A stretch of 64,000 nt of DNA, taken from NCBI GenBank assembly GCA_022316685.1, contig JAKJHU010000181.1:1083194-1147193 (forward strand), given 5' to 3'. The DNA comes from Progne subis subis (Eukaryota; Chordata; Aves; Passeriformes; Hirundinidae). This document shows positions 1 to 10,911 of this stretch, in pieces; positions within the stretch are counted from its first letter, which is position 1; each line of letters opens with the position of its first letter. A program made the position numbers and the translations under genes. Below the pieces are notes generated by a model. That model did not search any database. It was not told where the DNA came from and worked only from the letters and a program-made list of their open reading frames with translations.

Positions 1-77
1 GGTGGCACTCAGGCTGGGCACAGCTGGGACTCGGTGACCCCAAAGCTCTTTCCCAACCTCAGTGATTCCATGATTCC
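1..77 (+). mobile_element. CR1 LINE 3'-end fragment
   Basis: The segment reads like the last part of an avian CR1 retroposon in sense orientation. It opens with a GGTGGCACTCAG-type string, passes through a TTTCCCAACCTCAGTG block and ends in two ATTCC(ATG) units typical of the CR1 3' tail. The same order of blocks is seen in the copies ending at 18579 and 26144. It probably continues to the left of the window. No coding capacity remains. Assignment rests on recognised family wording, not on an alignment. Confidence 0.75.
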
Positions 78-945
78 CCATGACCTAAAGGATCCATGAG
101 CATCGAGTTCCACCCATCCAAAGCCTGAGCTTGGCTCAGCTCACCAGCAGTTCCATTCAAGCAAAGGGTTGTGGATAAACCCAAGGAGGGTTCTGCTGGA
201 TTTTGTCTCCATCCTCCCTGAACCAGTGACAGCGCTCGCCTGACTGCTCCAGCTCCAGTCCCAGCTCTGGTATCCCCCTGAGCTCTCACAGTCTGAATTT
301 GTGAACAATTTCAGGCAAAATTCCCCCTGGGTTCAGTGCCACAGCTGTGTCTGCAGGAAAGGCTGGGAGTGGAGATCATTGCTGCTGGATGTCCAGTGTA
401 TAAATGGAAATTTGTCCTGAATTTGTTCCAAATGTCAGCAGAACTCTCCATGGAACACCAAGCACCTTTGCCAAATATTGTCATCACTTGCATTAAAACA
501 TTAACAAAACAGTTATTTAGATGCACTTCCAGCCCTCTTTAAACTGGAGAGTAAACCAAATTAACAGATATAGGATCTCTTCAAGAAAGAGATGGTGAAT
601 ATCAAATCTGACTACAGTGGGAGGCTGAATGCAGGTCTGACACAAAATTAAGTGGTTTGAGTTGTTTTTTTTTCCTCCCAAACCGCTCTTTCTGTAATGA
701 ACGGGGGTTGGCTCTCCTGATTCCTTGGGAGCAGAGTGTGTTCCTGTGCAAATTGGGTCCTATTGCAGCTCCTGCTGTTCTGAGCATCCTAAATCCTGGC
801 CACAAATCATCCAGTGCCCTTTGGATTTGTACCTAGCTCTTCGTGGGACCAGGAGCTACAATAAAGTGTCTGGAGAGGCTCCAGGAGAGGCAGCAGCTCT
901 GTTGAGCTCAGAGAGGGGCACAGGGCTCAGGGGAAAGCCAGTGCA
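78..945. other. Unique noncoding stretch
   Basis: No repeat or gene is recognised. Short frames on both strands are unrelated to any family I know and lack an exon-like context. A short T-run lies near 665-675. Confidence 0.5.
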
Positions 946-990
946 CAGAAATTACAGAATCACTTAGGTTGGAGAAGAGCTGTGAAATGT
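946..990 (-). mobile_element. Short CR1 3'-end fragment, antisense
   Basis: The string ACAGAATCACTTAGGTTGGAGAAGAGCTGTG is the reverse complement of a typical CR1 terminus (CAACCTAAGTGATTCTGT), with the retroposon 3' end on the left. Only about 45 bases are recognisable, so this is a heavily 5'-truncated or eroded copy. Confidence 0.65.
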
Positions 991-1431
991 ATAATATCCT
1001 GTTAGCAGTGCACTGCTTCATTGCACTCTTAGATTTCAGGCAGGATTTGCTGGAATTTCCAACAGAAAGATTCATTTGGCAACTTTCTGAAAGCTGCTGG
1101 TTTCTGTCACAGGAGCACGAAATTCATCACCACACTTCATAAACCTGAAACTGAACATCAAAACACCAAAACACCAGCTCAGCCTGGGGGAGAGCAGGGG
1201 GACTTGTGCCTTCTCTTCCATTCACCACAATTAAAACCTCCAAAACAGAAAAGTTTCTCCTGCTTTGAGGGAGAAGCTTCATGGTTCAGGTTTTTGATGA
1301 AATGAGAGCACTCCTCCCCCATCTCAAAATTTTATTGTGAAACTATTCAGAAATAAACTCAGATTCTGAACAACACCAGTGAGTGCCTGAGCACTTCAGA
1401 AATGAGAATATTCCAGCTTCAGAAGTTCAAG
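991..1431. other. Unique noncoding stretch
   Basis: No repeat or gene recognised. The sequence is moderately AT-rich and has stop codons in all frames at short spacing up to the CR1 copy that follows. Confidence 0.45.
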
Positions 1432-1945
1432 GAATCGCAGAATCGTGAAACAATTTGGGTTGGAAGGACCCCAAAGCTCATCCAGTGCCACCCCAGCCAT
1501 GGCAGGGACACCTCCCACTGTCCCAGGCTGCTCCAGCCCCAGTGTCCATCCTGGCCTTGGGCACTGCCAGGGATCCAGGGGCAGCCACAGCTGCTCTGGG
1601 CACCCTGTGCCAGGGCTGCCCACCCTCACAGGGAACAATTCCTGCCCAATCTCCCATCCAGCCCTGCCCTCTGGCACTGGGAGCCATTCCCTGTGTCCTG
1701 TCCCTCCATCCCCTGTCCCCAGTCCCTCTGCAGCTCTCCTGGAGCCCCTTTAGGCTCTGGAGGGGCTCTGAGCTCTCCCTGGAGCTTCTCCTCTCCAGGT
1801 GAGCATCCCCAGCTCTCCCAGCCTGGCTCCAGCAGCTCCTTGGCTCCTCTGGACCCTCCCCAGCAGCTCCAGGTCCTGCTGATGTTGAGACCCCAGGGCT
1901 CTGCAGGTGGGGTCTCACCTGAGCACAGGAGCACGGGGGCAGTGT
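1432..1945 (-). mobile_element. CR1 LINE, 5'-truncated copy, antisense
   Basis: This is the longest CR1 copy in the window. Read left to right it gives the reverse complement of the CR1 3' region: AATCGCAG/AATCGTGA terminal repeats, the TTTGGGTTGGAAGG block, CCATGGCAGGGACACCTCCCACTGTCCC, a CTCTGGGCACCCTGTGCCAGGGC block, CTTCTCCTCTCCAGG, and finally GGTGGGGTCTCACCTGAGC near 1910-1925. That corresponds to the end of the reverse transcriptase frame plus the 3' UTR. All open frames crossing it on either strand are by-products of its GC richness; no intact ORF2 domain is present. The right edge is approximate. Confidence 0.9.
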
Positions 1946-3307
1946 CCTTGGTGTCCCCTCCGTGTCCCTGGAGCTCCAGGGCTGGGACAGAGCCCCTGTT
2001 CCCTCCCTGAGAATCTCCCAATGATTCCTGGCAGGAAGGAACCTGTGCACCTCCCAGTGCCAGTCCCAGCAGCAGGCAGGGTCCGGCCGATGGAACAGAA
2101 CAGCCATAAAAAGGAGCTTGGCAGCACTCCCAGGCCAGGAACACCAATCCTGATCCAGCAGAAGCGTTGTCACTGCCTGGTGACACAGCCCACGGCTCCA
2201 GGAGTGTTTACATGTGTACAGCGCGTGCTGCGCTTGACGAGAACACAAACACTGCCCTGAGGAAAATGTCCCAAGAACGGTTCCAATCAAAGAAATAATG
2301 GTAAATTCTCGTTTGTTTTACCGGGCAGCTGAGTAAAGAAGAAAGGAGTTCTCACCGTTTCCTGGAGCTGCAGCTGAAGGTTGGCTCTGTGATGTGAAGG
2401 AAGCCAAGGTCTGGTCCCAAGGTCTGCAGGGGAAAGGGGCGCCTTATAAACGCTCCCTGCCACCGCAGAACCACAGGATTGCAACACGTGGCTCCAAGTT
2501 CCTATTTTACATTGGGCCACAGCTGCAGCCAGAAAAAAAATATTTGGGAGTCCCAGGTAAACTTCGAGGAGGAAATGAAATTATGAGATTTTTAAACGAC
2601 CTTTAATGGTTTGCCAGTCATTTCCTTTCCTCGCTGGTTTTCTGTCTCTCGTTCTGTCTCTTCATCACAGAGGAAGAGTAAAGAGAGACCAAATAAACTT
2701 CCAAAAGTGGTTGATGGGAAACACAGAATAAAGACAGAAAGAGAAAGTTCAATAAACAAAAACTCCTTCTACCTGATAAGTATGAGAGGGATAATTGCAT
2801 GACCTCTAATCCCTGCTCCCACATTAATCAGAAGGAAAGGGAATAATAATTTTTAATTGCTGTTTTCAAGTTGTGTTTGTTCTATGGATTGAAACTCAAG
2901 TCAGCCAAAAAACAAACAATTAGTTCTATCTTGGAGATACCTGCTATTTGCACATTATTGTGCTGCGGGTTTTAAATATAATCTGAGCCTGATGTTCATT
3001 TTAGACCTCAGGCATAAGAGCCCTGTGCTCCACACGGGCTTTGAAAACGGGGAAACACTGTGTGGATTTCTCTTTTTATTGCTTGTGAAGCAATTGAATA
3101 CGATTCTCATTATTTGCCAGGTAAACCAAAGATACACTGCTTAGAAAATAAAACAAATACAAGAGGTTTGAAACTGAACCTGACACTCTTTAGGGATTAA
3201 TGGAGACCCAGCTCAATTCCAGGTGCTTTCCAGGGGCAGGATTCCCACAGTGCAGCAATCACAGTGCCAGAATCCAGGAATGGAGTGACCCTGTCTGTTC
3301 CTTTGCT
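1946..3307. other. Noncoding stretch, no genes seen
   Basis: The first 150 bases remain GC-rich and could be further eroded CR1. The remainder is ordinary AT-richer unique DNA. No exon, RNA gene or repeat is recognised. Confidence 0.4.
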
Positions 3308-3585
3308 AGAGAATCCCAGAGTGGTTTGGGTTGGAAGGGAACTTAAAAACCATCTCATCCCCCCCCAGCCATGGCAGGGACACCTCCCGCTGTCCCAGGC
3401 TGCTCCAGCCTGGCCCTGGGCACTGCCAGGGATCCAGGGAGCAGCCGCAGCTGCTCTGGGCACCCTGTCAGGAGGGTCGGGGTCTCCCCAGCGTCCCCGG
3501 GAACAATTCCTGCCCATGTCCCGTCCATGCCCTGGCAGTGGGAGCCGCTCCCGGTGTCGGGTCCCTCCGGGCTGGGGACAGGCAG
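3308..3585 (-). mobile_element. CR1 LINE 3' fragment, antisense
   Basis: It begins at AGAATCCCAGAGTGG and continues through GGTTTGGGTTGGAAGGGAAC and the GCCATGGCAGGGACACCTCCC and CTCTGGGCACCCTGTC blocks, in the same order as the copy at 1432-1945. The right part merges into a CpG-rich segment, so the right boundary is uncertain. CpG density is higher here than in the other CR1 copies, which may mean a younger insertion or protection from methylation-driven decay. Confidence 0.85.
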
Positions 3586-4080
3586 GAGACGTGACCCGAG
3601 CGCGTCCCGCTCCTTTGGCAGCTGAGCCGTGACTCCTTCCATCCCACGGGACACAGCCCCGGGCCCTGCATTCCCGGCGGCGCTGATGACTCCGCGCCCA
3701 TCCCGGAGCGCCCATCCCGCTCCTCAAACACGGGAATTCCCTGTGCCGGAGCTGCCGGCACAGCCGGGCACGGGCGGAGCAGCTCCGGGCGAGGGAAAAA
3801 GCGGCTCCCTTCACATCCCGAACGCTGGATCTGCTTCCCAGGGGTTGTGGATCCATCCCTGGCACAGAACCGAGCGGCAGCCACGGAACCGCTCGCCTGA
3901 GATCCGTGCCGGGGATAGGACGGAGCGGGCGGGGCTCCAAGGGCCCCTCCGAAGGGATCCAAAGCGATCCAGGGGACAGAGCTGTCCCCTCCTCGTCCTG
4001 GCCCCAGAGGGGCGGCTGGGCACCGCTTCCCTGCTCATTGCTTGTCCTCGTTCCGAGAGCGCGTTTTGGAGCCAGGAGCA
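3545..4080. promoter_or_regulatory. Candidate CpG island
   Basis: By eye I count about 50 CpG dinucleotides in roughly 540 bases of GC-rich sequence. That is close to the number expected from base composition, whereas most of the window is visibly CpG-poor. An SP1-type GC box, GGGCGGGGC, lies at 3927-3935. The segment overlaps the tail of a CR1 copy on the left and ends about 40 bases before a pentamer polypyrimidine tract. Such islands in birds usually mark promoters, so an unannotated transcript start is possible. I see no convincing coding first exon beside it, and CpG counts are hand-made. Confidence 0.5.
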
Positions 4081-4120
4081 GGGGGAGAATCAGGGGGCAG
4101 CGACCCCCTACCCTGCCATT

Positions 4121-4291
4121 CTCTCCTCTCCTCTCCTCTCCTCTCCTCTCCTCTCCTCTCCTCTCCTCTCCTCTCCTCTCCTCTCCTCTCCTCTCCTCTC
4201 CTCTCCTCTCCTCTCCTCTCCTCTCCTCTCCTCTCCTCTCCTCTCCTCTCCTCTCCTCTCCTCTCCTCTCCTCTCCTCTCTCTCCTCTCCC
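4121..4291. repeat. (CTCTC)n pentanucleotide microsatellite
   Basis: A nearly perfect run of about 33 CTCTC pentamers, with one slip near 4280. The plus strand is all pyrimidine and the minus strand all purine (GAGAG). Long pseudo-frames that read SPLLS or RRGEE repeats come only from this tract. Length polymorphism is expected. Confidence 0.97.
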
Positions 4292-6240
4292 GCTGTAGAT
4301 GCAGCTGCTCCCATTCCGACCCTCTGCAGTCTCCAGCTCCCTTTGGGACCCCAGCAGCGGCAGGGGTCTGGGAGCGGGGCTGGGTCACAAACAGGGGCAG
4401 CAGTGACCTTGTGTGCACATTTCCTGCTCCTCGTCCCTTCCCCGCTCCCATGCATGTGCTTCTCTCGAGTCACAGTGACTAATGCAGAGCCTGACAGAAG
4501 TCTGCAAGTGCCTGCTCACTCCTGACACACGAACGGTGCCTAATTAATACAAATAAGCACCTAATAATTATTATTAACACAAACAAACGCGCGTTTTCAG
4601 CGCGTGTTTGCATCAAGCCTTCCTAATTCGCTCAGCTCTCGTCCCGGGACTCGTGGAGTGCCTTGGTGCCCAAGCTTTACACCAAGAATCCCAAAAATCA
4701 GTCCTGGAGCACAGAGAGCTCTGGGTGGAACTTCCATGATGGGATGGTTTCCTGTGATCCATCAGAGGAATTTTTCGATATTAAAACACAGAGATTGTGA
4801 AAAGCTCTTTCGATGACAGCCTGGTTTTCCACTATGAGCTCATTGATTCTGGAGGGGAAATTTGGAGGGGAGCAGCTTCTCCCCATCCTCTAATTCTGCT
4901 TCCCCTATGACACCGGCAGAGAATGTGCAAACCCTGTCCGTGCTTTACTTAAATGCCAAGGAAAAGCTCCTTTTTGGCAGAAAAGGCCTGTTTGAAAACA
5001 GGTTTCCTTTCTTAGGAAGGAAGAAACTTTTTTTTTTTGCTTTGTGGAATGACAAAGAAATCACCCCAATCCAGGAAGAAAAAACAAACAGTGTAACTTA
5101 GGGAAAAGGAATAATAATAAAAAGTGTATAATCTGTATGATTCCTGTAGATGGAATTCCTTTCAGCAGTGGCTGGTTTTCCATGGATGTCCATTGTTAGA
5201 TTAATGCCAAAGATCAACTTCTATTCCCAGGATTTTTAATGTAGTAGCACTGAGAAGGGAACACTGCTCTTTATCTGTAATTCTAGATATTATTCTAGAA
5301 TTCTTAACCTATAGTTCATTCATTTATGTGAATTCATCAGGAAATGCTGTATAGTATTGGTGTACCAATGAATTTTCCTAAAAAATTCTCATTAAGCCAC
5401 TCCATGGAATCACTGAACCAAGCTCCAGCCTCAAGAAAAATACAAAACAACACAAAGGGAAAATATATCCAACTTCTACCAAAAAGGAGAAAGCTCTACA
5501 GGCCAGTGATTAATTAGATTTTGGTCCCAGTGGAGCAGCTGGCCAGGATGGGGCAGTTGGGAATCTCCCCCTCCTTGGCTGGAGAGGACAGGAGGTGGGC
5601 AGGAGGACCCCTGAGGCCTGACCCAACCAAGCTCAGGCTGATGTGACTCCTCCAGTTCCAGATGTGAGCTGCAGGATGCGGATCTGGGATGGGGGCAGAC
5701 GTGGAGCAGGAGCTGGTGCCCCCTGAGAGAAGGGGAAATGGGATTTCATCTCTCAGTGCTGCTCCCCTCTGCCCCAGCACCTCACAACGTGTAACTCCCA
5801 GAGCTTGGGGTGTCTGCACAAACTCCTGGCCTTGGAGACAACTCCAGAGGGATAAAAAGAACAGGAAGGAGCCAGAAGGGTTTTGCACAAGGATTTTTAA
5901 AGAAAGGCAAAGCGAGGTGTGACATTTCCAAAGGGGTTTAAGAATCAAACCTCATTTTCTACAGTAAATGACGCTGTGGAGTCAATGGGGTTTGGGTGCT
6001 TAAATCCAGGAGATGCTTTTGCAAATCTTTATAGGTGCTCAGCGAATGTGGGGCAGGGATCCAGAAGGATTTGGTATTCCTGATAGATTTATTGCAGAGT
6101 TCGAGTTATCAATGCTCTCTGGCACGGGAACAGAGGATGCTCCTCCCAGGGCAGGCACAGGAGATGGTTCAGTGCTGGTCCAAATTGCAGAGCAGATCCC
6201 TGCTCCCTCTGGGATCAGCCCATTGCTCCCATCATAAATC
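4292..6240. other. Noncoding stretch, no genes seen
   Basis: Nothing recognisable apart from a short A/T-rich stretch near 4540-4600, a run of nine T near 5029-5037 and several TAATTA-type motifs. Frames near 5514-5948 and 6013-6237 have no recognisable domain and no splice context that I can defend. Confidence 0.4.
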
Positions 6241-6242
6241 TG

Positions 6243-7082
6243 AGATAAACCTGACACTGAAATAAGCCCGACACCGAGATCAATCTGACACTGATATCAA
6301 TCTGACATTGATATAAACCTGACGCTGATATAAACCTGACACTGAGATCAATCTGACATTGATATAAATCTGACATTGATATCAATCTGATATTGATTAA
6401 ATCTGACATTGATATAAACCTGACACTGAGATCAATCTGATATTGATAAAAACCTGACACTGAGATCAATCTGACACTGATATAAACCTGACACTGAGAT
6501 CAGTCTGATATTGATATAAATCTGACATTGATATAAACCTGACGCTGATATAAACCTGACACTGAGATCAATCTGACATTGATATAAATCTGACATTGAT
6601 ATCAATCTGATATTGATTAAATCTGACATTGATATAAACCTGACACTGAGATCAATCTGATATTGATAAAAACCTGACACTGAGATCAATCTGACACTGA
6701 TATAAACCTGACACTGAGATCAGTCTGATATTGATATAAATCTGACATTGATATAAACCTGACACTGAGATCAGTCTGATATTGATATAAATCTGATATT
6801 GATATAAACCTGACACTGAGATCAATCTGATATTGATATAAATCTGACATTGATATAAACCTGACACTGAGATCAATCTGACACTGATATAAATCTGACA
6901 TTGATATCAATCTGATATTGATTAAATCTGACATTGATAAAAACCTGACACTGAGATCAATCTGACAGTGATATAAACCTGACACTGAGATCAATCTGAT
7001 ATTGATATAAACCTGACACTGAGATCAATCTGATATTGTTATAAATCTGACATTGATATAAACCTGACACTGAGATCAGTGT
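6243..7082. repeat. 17-bp tandem array with 220-bp higher-order period
   Basis: About 49 degenerate copies of a 17-base unit of the form GATATAAACCTGACACT or GAGATCAATCTGACATT. Point variants are not random. The variant string starting GACGCTGATATAAACC at 6321 recurs at 6541, and the variant starting TATTGATAAAAACC at 6441 recurs at 6661, both exactly 220 bases later. That equals twelve 17-mers plus one 16-mer (the GATTAAATCTGACATT unit). The array is AT-rich and has no stop codon in one minus-strand frame, which yields a meaningless repeated peptide. It looks like a small satellite that grew by duplication of a 13-unit block. Confidence 0.95.
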
Positions 7083-7356
7083 GACAGTCCCAGCTGGAGG
7101 AGGCAGCTGCAGGCTGGGCTCTTCACTCGAGCTGTGCTCGTTCCTGGGGATGTTGTAACTCTGAACTCCACCACCAGCAGTGCTTGGGCCGTCTTACAGC
7201 GCTTGGGGTGGGGAAATAACACTGCAAACTGAAAGCCAAGGGAAAAGCCCAGCAAATTCATTTCATTGATTGAAATTCAAGCAGCATTTTCTTCGTCTGA
7301 CAGCTCCTGGAAAGGAGTTTTCAGACAAAGCCAAGCCAGGCCATTGTGTGTCCAAG
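7083..7356. other. Unique noncoding stretch
   Basis: Ordinary sequence between the 17-mer array and a CR1 tail; nothing recognised. Confidence 0.4.
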
Positions 7357-7468
7357 GAGAGTTTGGACAATGCTCTCAGGGACAGGCTGGGGTTGTTGGG
7401 GTCCCCAGGAGTTGGACTGATGATCCTCGAGGGTCCCTTCCAGCCCAGGATATTCCATGATTCTGTAA
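7357..7468 (+). mobile_element. CR1 LINE 3'-end fragment
   Basis: Blocks in order are GTTTGGACAATGCTCTCAGG, GGGTTGTTGGGGTCC, GGAGTTGGACTGATGATCC, GGGTCCCTTCCAGCCCAGG and ATATTCCATGATTCTGTAAT. This is the classic sense-strand terminus of a CR1 subfamily different from the copies at 18379 and 25939. It is 5'-truncated with no coding part. Confidence 0.9.
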
Positions 7469-9580
7469 TTAAAGCACTCAGGGATATACCTGGAAGAAAA
7501 AGGAAGTTGTGACAACTTCCTGTTTTGCTATTAATTATTAATGTGTAAATATTTATTTACTGCTAAAGCCTGGGGACCCAAACTGAGAATGGGGATACCA
7601 GGACGAGGGATCCAGGAGTTTACAGGAAGATTCAATGCTCAGGCAGGATCCAGGCATCTTGTTACATCATTTTTTATCTGTCAGAAAATTCCAAGTTCCT
7701 CAAGGTGGGGAAAAGAAACTTTAAATTATGTAACAAGAGCTCTGACACCTTCCATGACTGTGAGGGAATGAGGTCACACAAGACCTATTTGGAAAGCAAA
7801 AACTTTTCACCAGTGAAGCACTGAAGCATCCCTGAACTTCTGAAAGCCAAAGAAACTTTTGGAATTGCTCCAGGGGTTGCTCTGTGATGTCACATTCACT
7901 CCTGTACCTCCTTTGCTGCAGTCATGGTGCAACAAATGGGACAGTGCTGATATTAAAAATTAAAATTAAAATTCAGGAGCTCTGACAGGGAAGGGATCCC
8001 AGGACCCACAGCAGGAGAGGGGGATTGCGGAATAGCAAATCCAACTCAGTTTCATGCTGCCACACATTTCTGCCTGGGACAGGGCAGATTTTGGTGCCGA
8101 AACCCCAGGAGCTGTGGGAATCTCCACGGCCCCTGTGCTGGGCTGTGCCAGGGCTGCCCCAGGAGCACATCCCTGTTCCTGCAGCTCAGCAGCACCAGGC
8201 TACAGAGCTGGGAATAATTCGGAGTGAGGAGAAAGCTTTGCATGAGGGAACTTCCAGCAAGGACTTTCCCAGGGGAATGATGAAAGCTCCCGCCTGGAGT
8301 GAGCATGGCTGTTCCTGCTCGGGCCAGGGAGGACGAGGATGTGCCTGCAGTTGCTCATTTTGGGAATTGTGCTCCCTTGCTCCTCCCTGTGCTCTGACGT
8401 CGCCCTGATTCAACACCTCAGCAGCCCCAGAGGGAAAGGTGTCCTTCAGCCAGGTGGAATAATTGACTCATGCCAGTAAATTCCTGGAGCTGAGCAGGAA
8501 TCTTGTGATTTGCTTGAGGAGATATGGGGGAAAAACCAAAGAAGTAAAAGAGTAAAGGATGCGTTTCACATTTAAAATGCTCGTGGATTTGTACTTTGGG
8601 TTGTTTTTTGCCAAAAAAGTGGAGCAAGATGCCTTTTTCTGGGATGATCCTGTACACAGGGCTATGGAAACACAATTCCAGTAAAAATCGCTGCTTTTTG
8701 CACGTCTGGGAGTTCATTTGATCTTGTGCCAGGAGAGGGGATCTCTGCTGGGTTCTGCTCTCACTATGGGCAGGATATGAAGGGATGGAACCAGGAACTG
8801 GCAGGTTTCTGGGAGAAGAGGAGGTTTTCCTGGACACTAAGGAAATCATCCCTGCAGCTCTCACACAGCGAGTGTGGGCTCTCCTCTGTCACTTCCAACT
8901 CTGCTCTGAGGGGACTTGCGGGGACAAACCTCACTCTTTGTAAACAGCTGGAAAATGAATGAAACTCCTTTCCAACTCCACAGGGCAGAGCTGCAGAGCA
9001 CAAAGATTCATCAGCCCCAAAATCCATTTGTTGAGGAGCTGTTTGAGCCACAAATCCATCCCTCCACTTTTCTCTACATTTTGATTCTCCTTTCCTGCTT
9101 TGTGTCTCCATCCAACTCCCGGGATGCTGCTGGGAGCGCTGGAAGCAAACCCCAGTCCCTGTGTGCAGAGCTCAGTGGGTGGCACAGGAGGTCCTGACCT
9201 CGCCCAGGGCCTGGGGACCTCCTTTGATCGGCACCAAAGGAGTCAACCAAGACACAACCCAGACCAAGACACAACCCAGACCGCAGGGGACACAGCTTCC
9301 TTCCCGTGGTGCAGGGACCAGGAGGAAACCCAGCACCTGCCTCTGCTTCCCTTGGGATCCCGGATCTGCCTGGAGCTGTGGCTGCCCCCCTCCAGGTTCC
9401 TCCGATGCCCGAGGGAAAGCTGTGCCAGCTCCCAGGCGGTTCTGGGATTTCTGAGGCAAGGAAAAGCCCTGCATTGCAGAATCTCTGCGCGAGCACACCC
9501 GTGACCAGCTCGGGAGTTAAACGTTGATAATCTTTGTTTGTACCTGTAATAAAAATAACATCAGCTTGAAACGTCCTGTT
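7469..9580. other. Noncoding stretch, no genes seen
   Basis: No repeat family is recognised. Frames in 8025-8408, 8418-8864 and 9074-9504 are long by chance in GC-richer sequence and carry no known domain. A short direct repeat of ACAACCCAGACC is present near 9255-9280. Confidence 0.4.
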
Positions 9581-9589
9581 TCAATTTCC

Positions 9590-9760
9590 TCCACCTCTAA
9601 TTAATGCCTGAGATTAAGAACCGCCGGAGAGAGCTTTAGCCTGGCAGTTGTAACAATGAATAACTTTGTCAAAGGAGTGATTGTTCGCCTCGAGCAAATT
9701 AGCTTCGATCCTGATTGACATCAACCTTGGGATCAGGTTTGGAGAGTTCAGCAGAAAAGC
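9590..9760. promoter_or_regulatory. Candidate enhancer-like segment with clustered SOX/TCF motifs
   Basis: AACAAT at 9652-9657, CTTTGTCAAAGG at 9664-9675 and ATTGTT at 9680-9685 fall within 35 bases. The middle motif is near-palindromic and contains both a SOX core (CTTTGT) and a TCF/LEF-like core (CCTTTGAC on the minus strand). TAATTA and a TGATTGACATCAA block lie within 70 bases on either side. The composition differs from nearby repeats. Motif clustering is visible; regulatory function is inference. Confidence 0.3.
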
Positions 9761-9971
9761 ACTTCCAGCCGAGAGTGCAGCCCAGTATAAACCAGTTCCT
9801 GGGTACAGGGAGGGGATGGAGCATGCTGGGGAGGAGAATGTTTACCACAACCAGCTGGATTCAACTCATTCTGCTCAACTGTCCTGGGCGTCCTCATGGA
9901 AGGGCACTTGCACCTGGATCTGCAGGGAATTCCTCCTGCCTGAAAGGGCAGGCTGTGCTCAGCAGGGTGAG

Positions 9972-10083
9972 CCTGGCACTGCCCCAGGGACCTGGCACTG
10001 CCCCGGGGACCTGGAACTGCCCCGGGGATCGGAACTGCCCCAGGGACCTGGCACTGCTCCAGGGATCCAGAACTGCTCCAGGG
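9972..10083. repeat. 19-bp minisatellite, 6 units
   Basis: Six tandem copies of a 19-base unit close to CCTGGCACTGCCCCAGGGA, differing at a few positions. The array makes repeated GTAPGTWNCPG-type peptides in long frames on both strands, so those frames should not be treated as genes. Confidence 0.85.
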
Positions 10084-10089
10084 ACAGCT

Positions 10090-10905
10090 CGAACCACCAC
10101 AGCCACGGGATGTGGGCTGTGACCCAAAGCCAGCCCCGTCCCTGGAGTCCCCCCAGCCCCACACAGGATTCTGCTCCAGGGTGGCATTCCAAGGAAACAC
10201 AAACCTCTGATCTGCTGCAGGGCTGGGAATAACCCAGGGCAAAGTTTATTCTGGGCTGGGAGGTGGCTCCACACCTTTGTTCACAAAGGCACAGCCAGGA
10301 TTTGGGAACAGCCAAATCCTGAGCAGCCCTGGGTTCCCTCTGGGACAATTAAATTATCATTTAATTACAGGGCCTGCATCTGCACTGCCCTGTCCTGCCA
10401 GCGAATTGTTCATGGAGGAGAAATGAGGAGAAAGGACCCCCACAAATACTGTAACATCTGATGCACAAAGGTCTCTTTAGAGCAGCTGTGGCCAAGCAGG
10501 GGAGAGAGAGCTCCACTCCCTGGCACCGCAGATTCATTTATATGCAATAAACCAAAAGAAAAGGAAAGGTGGGGATGAAGAAACCCACAAACCTGCTAAA
10601 TTCTGGTTTTTGTGAAGGGAATGAAGGTCCCATTACCTCCCACTGCACTGCTGCTCACCTCAGAGCTGAGCCAGAGGCGGCCGGGTTGGGAAATCAGAAT
10701 TCCTGGCAGGGCAGAGATGTGGTTGGAAGAACATAACTACAGCAGCACGGTGCAAAGCCAGGGTGAGAGCAGCGCAGAGAGCTGTGCCAGCCCCGTGCAG
10801 CCTCTGCCGTCACTTACAAACACAAACCAGGAGACTCCTCGGCCCCACTTCTCATTTGACACAAAACCCCCGGCGCCCCTCATGCTGCAACCAGGCAGAG
10901 CGCCA
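10090..10905. other. Noncoding stretch, no genes seen
   Basis: Moderately GC-rich unique DNA between two minisatellites. No gene or dispersed repeat recognised. Confidence 0.4.
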
Positions 10906-10911
10906 GGCAGC

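Noticed and set aside
1478..2290. Long frames on both strands over the first big CR1 copy
   Set aside because: They run through antisense CR1 3' sequence that is GC-rich and stop-poor. No reverse transcriptase motif is intact.
3629..4525. 298-codon plus-strand open frame starting in the CpG-rich segment
   Set aside because: Its length comes from the CTCTC tract (SPLLS repeats). The part before it has no domain and no conserved feel, though the CpG island itself is reported.
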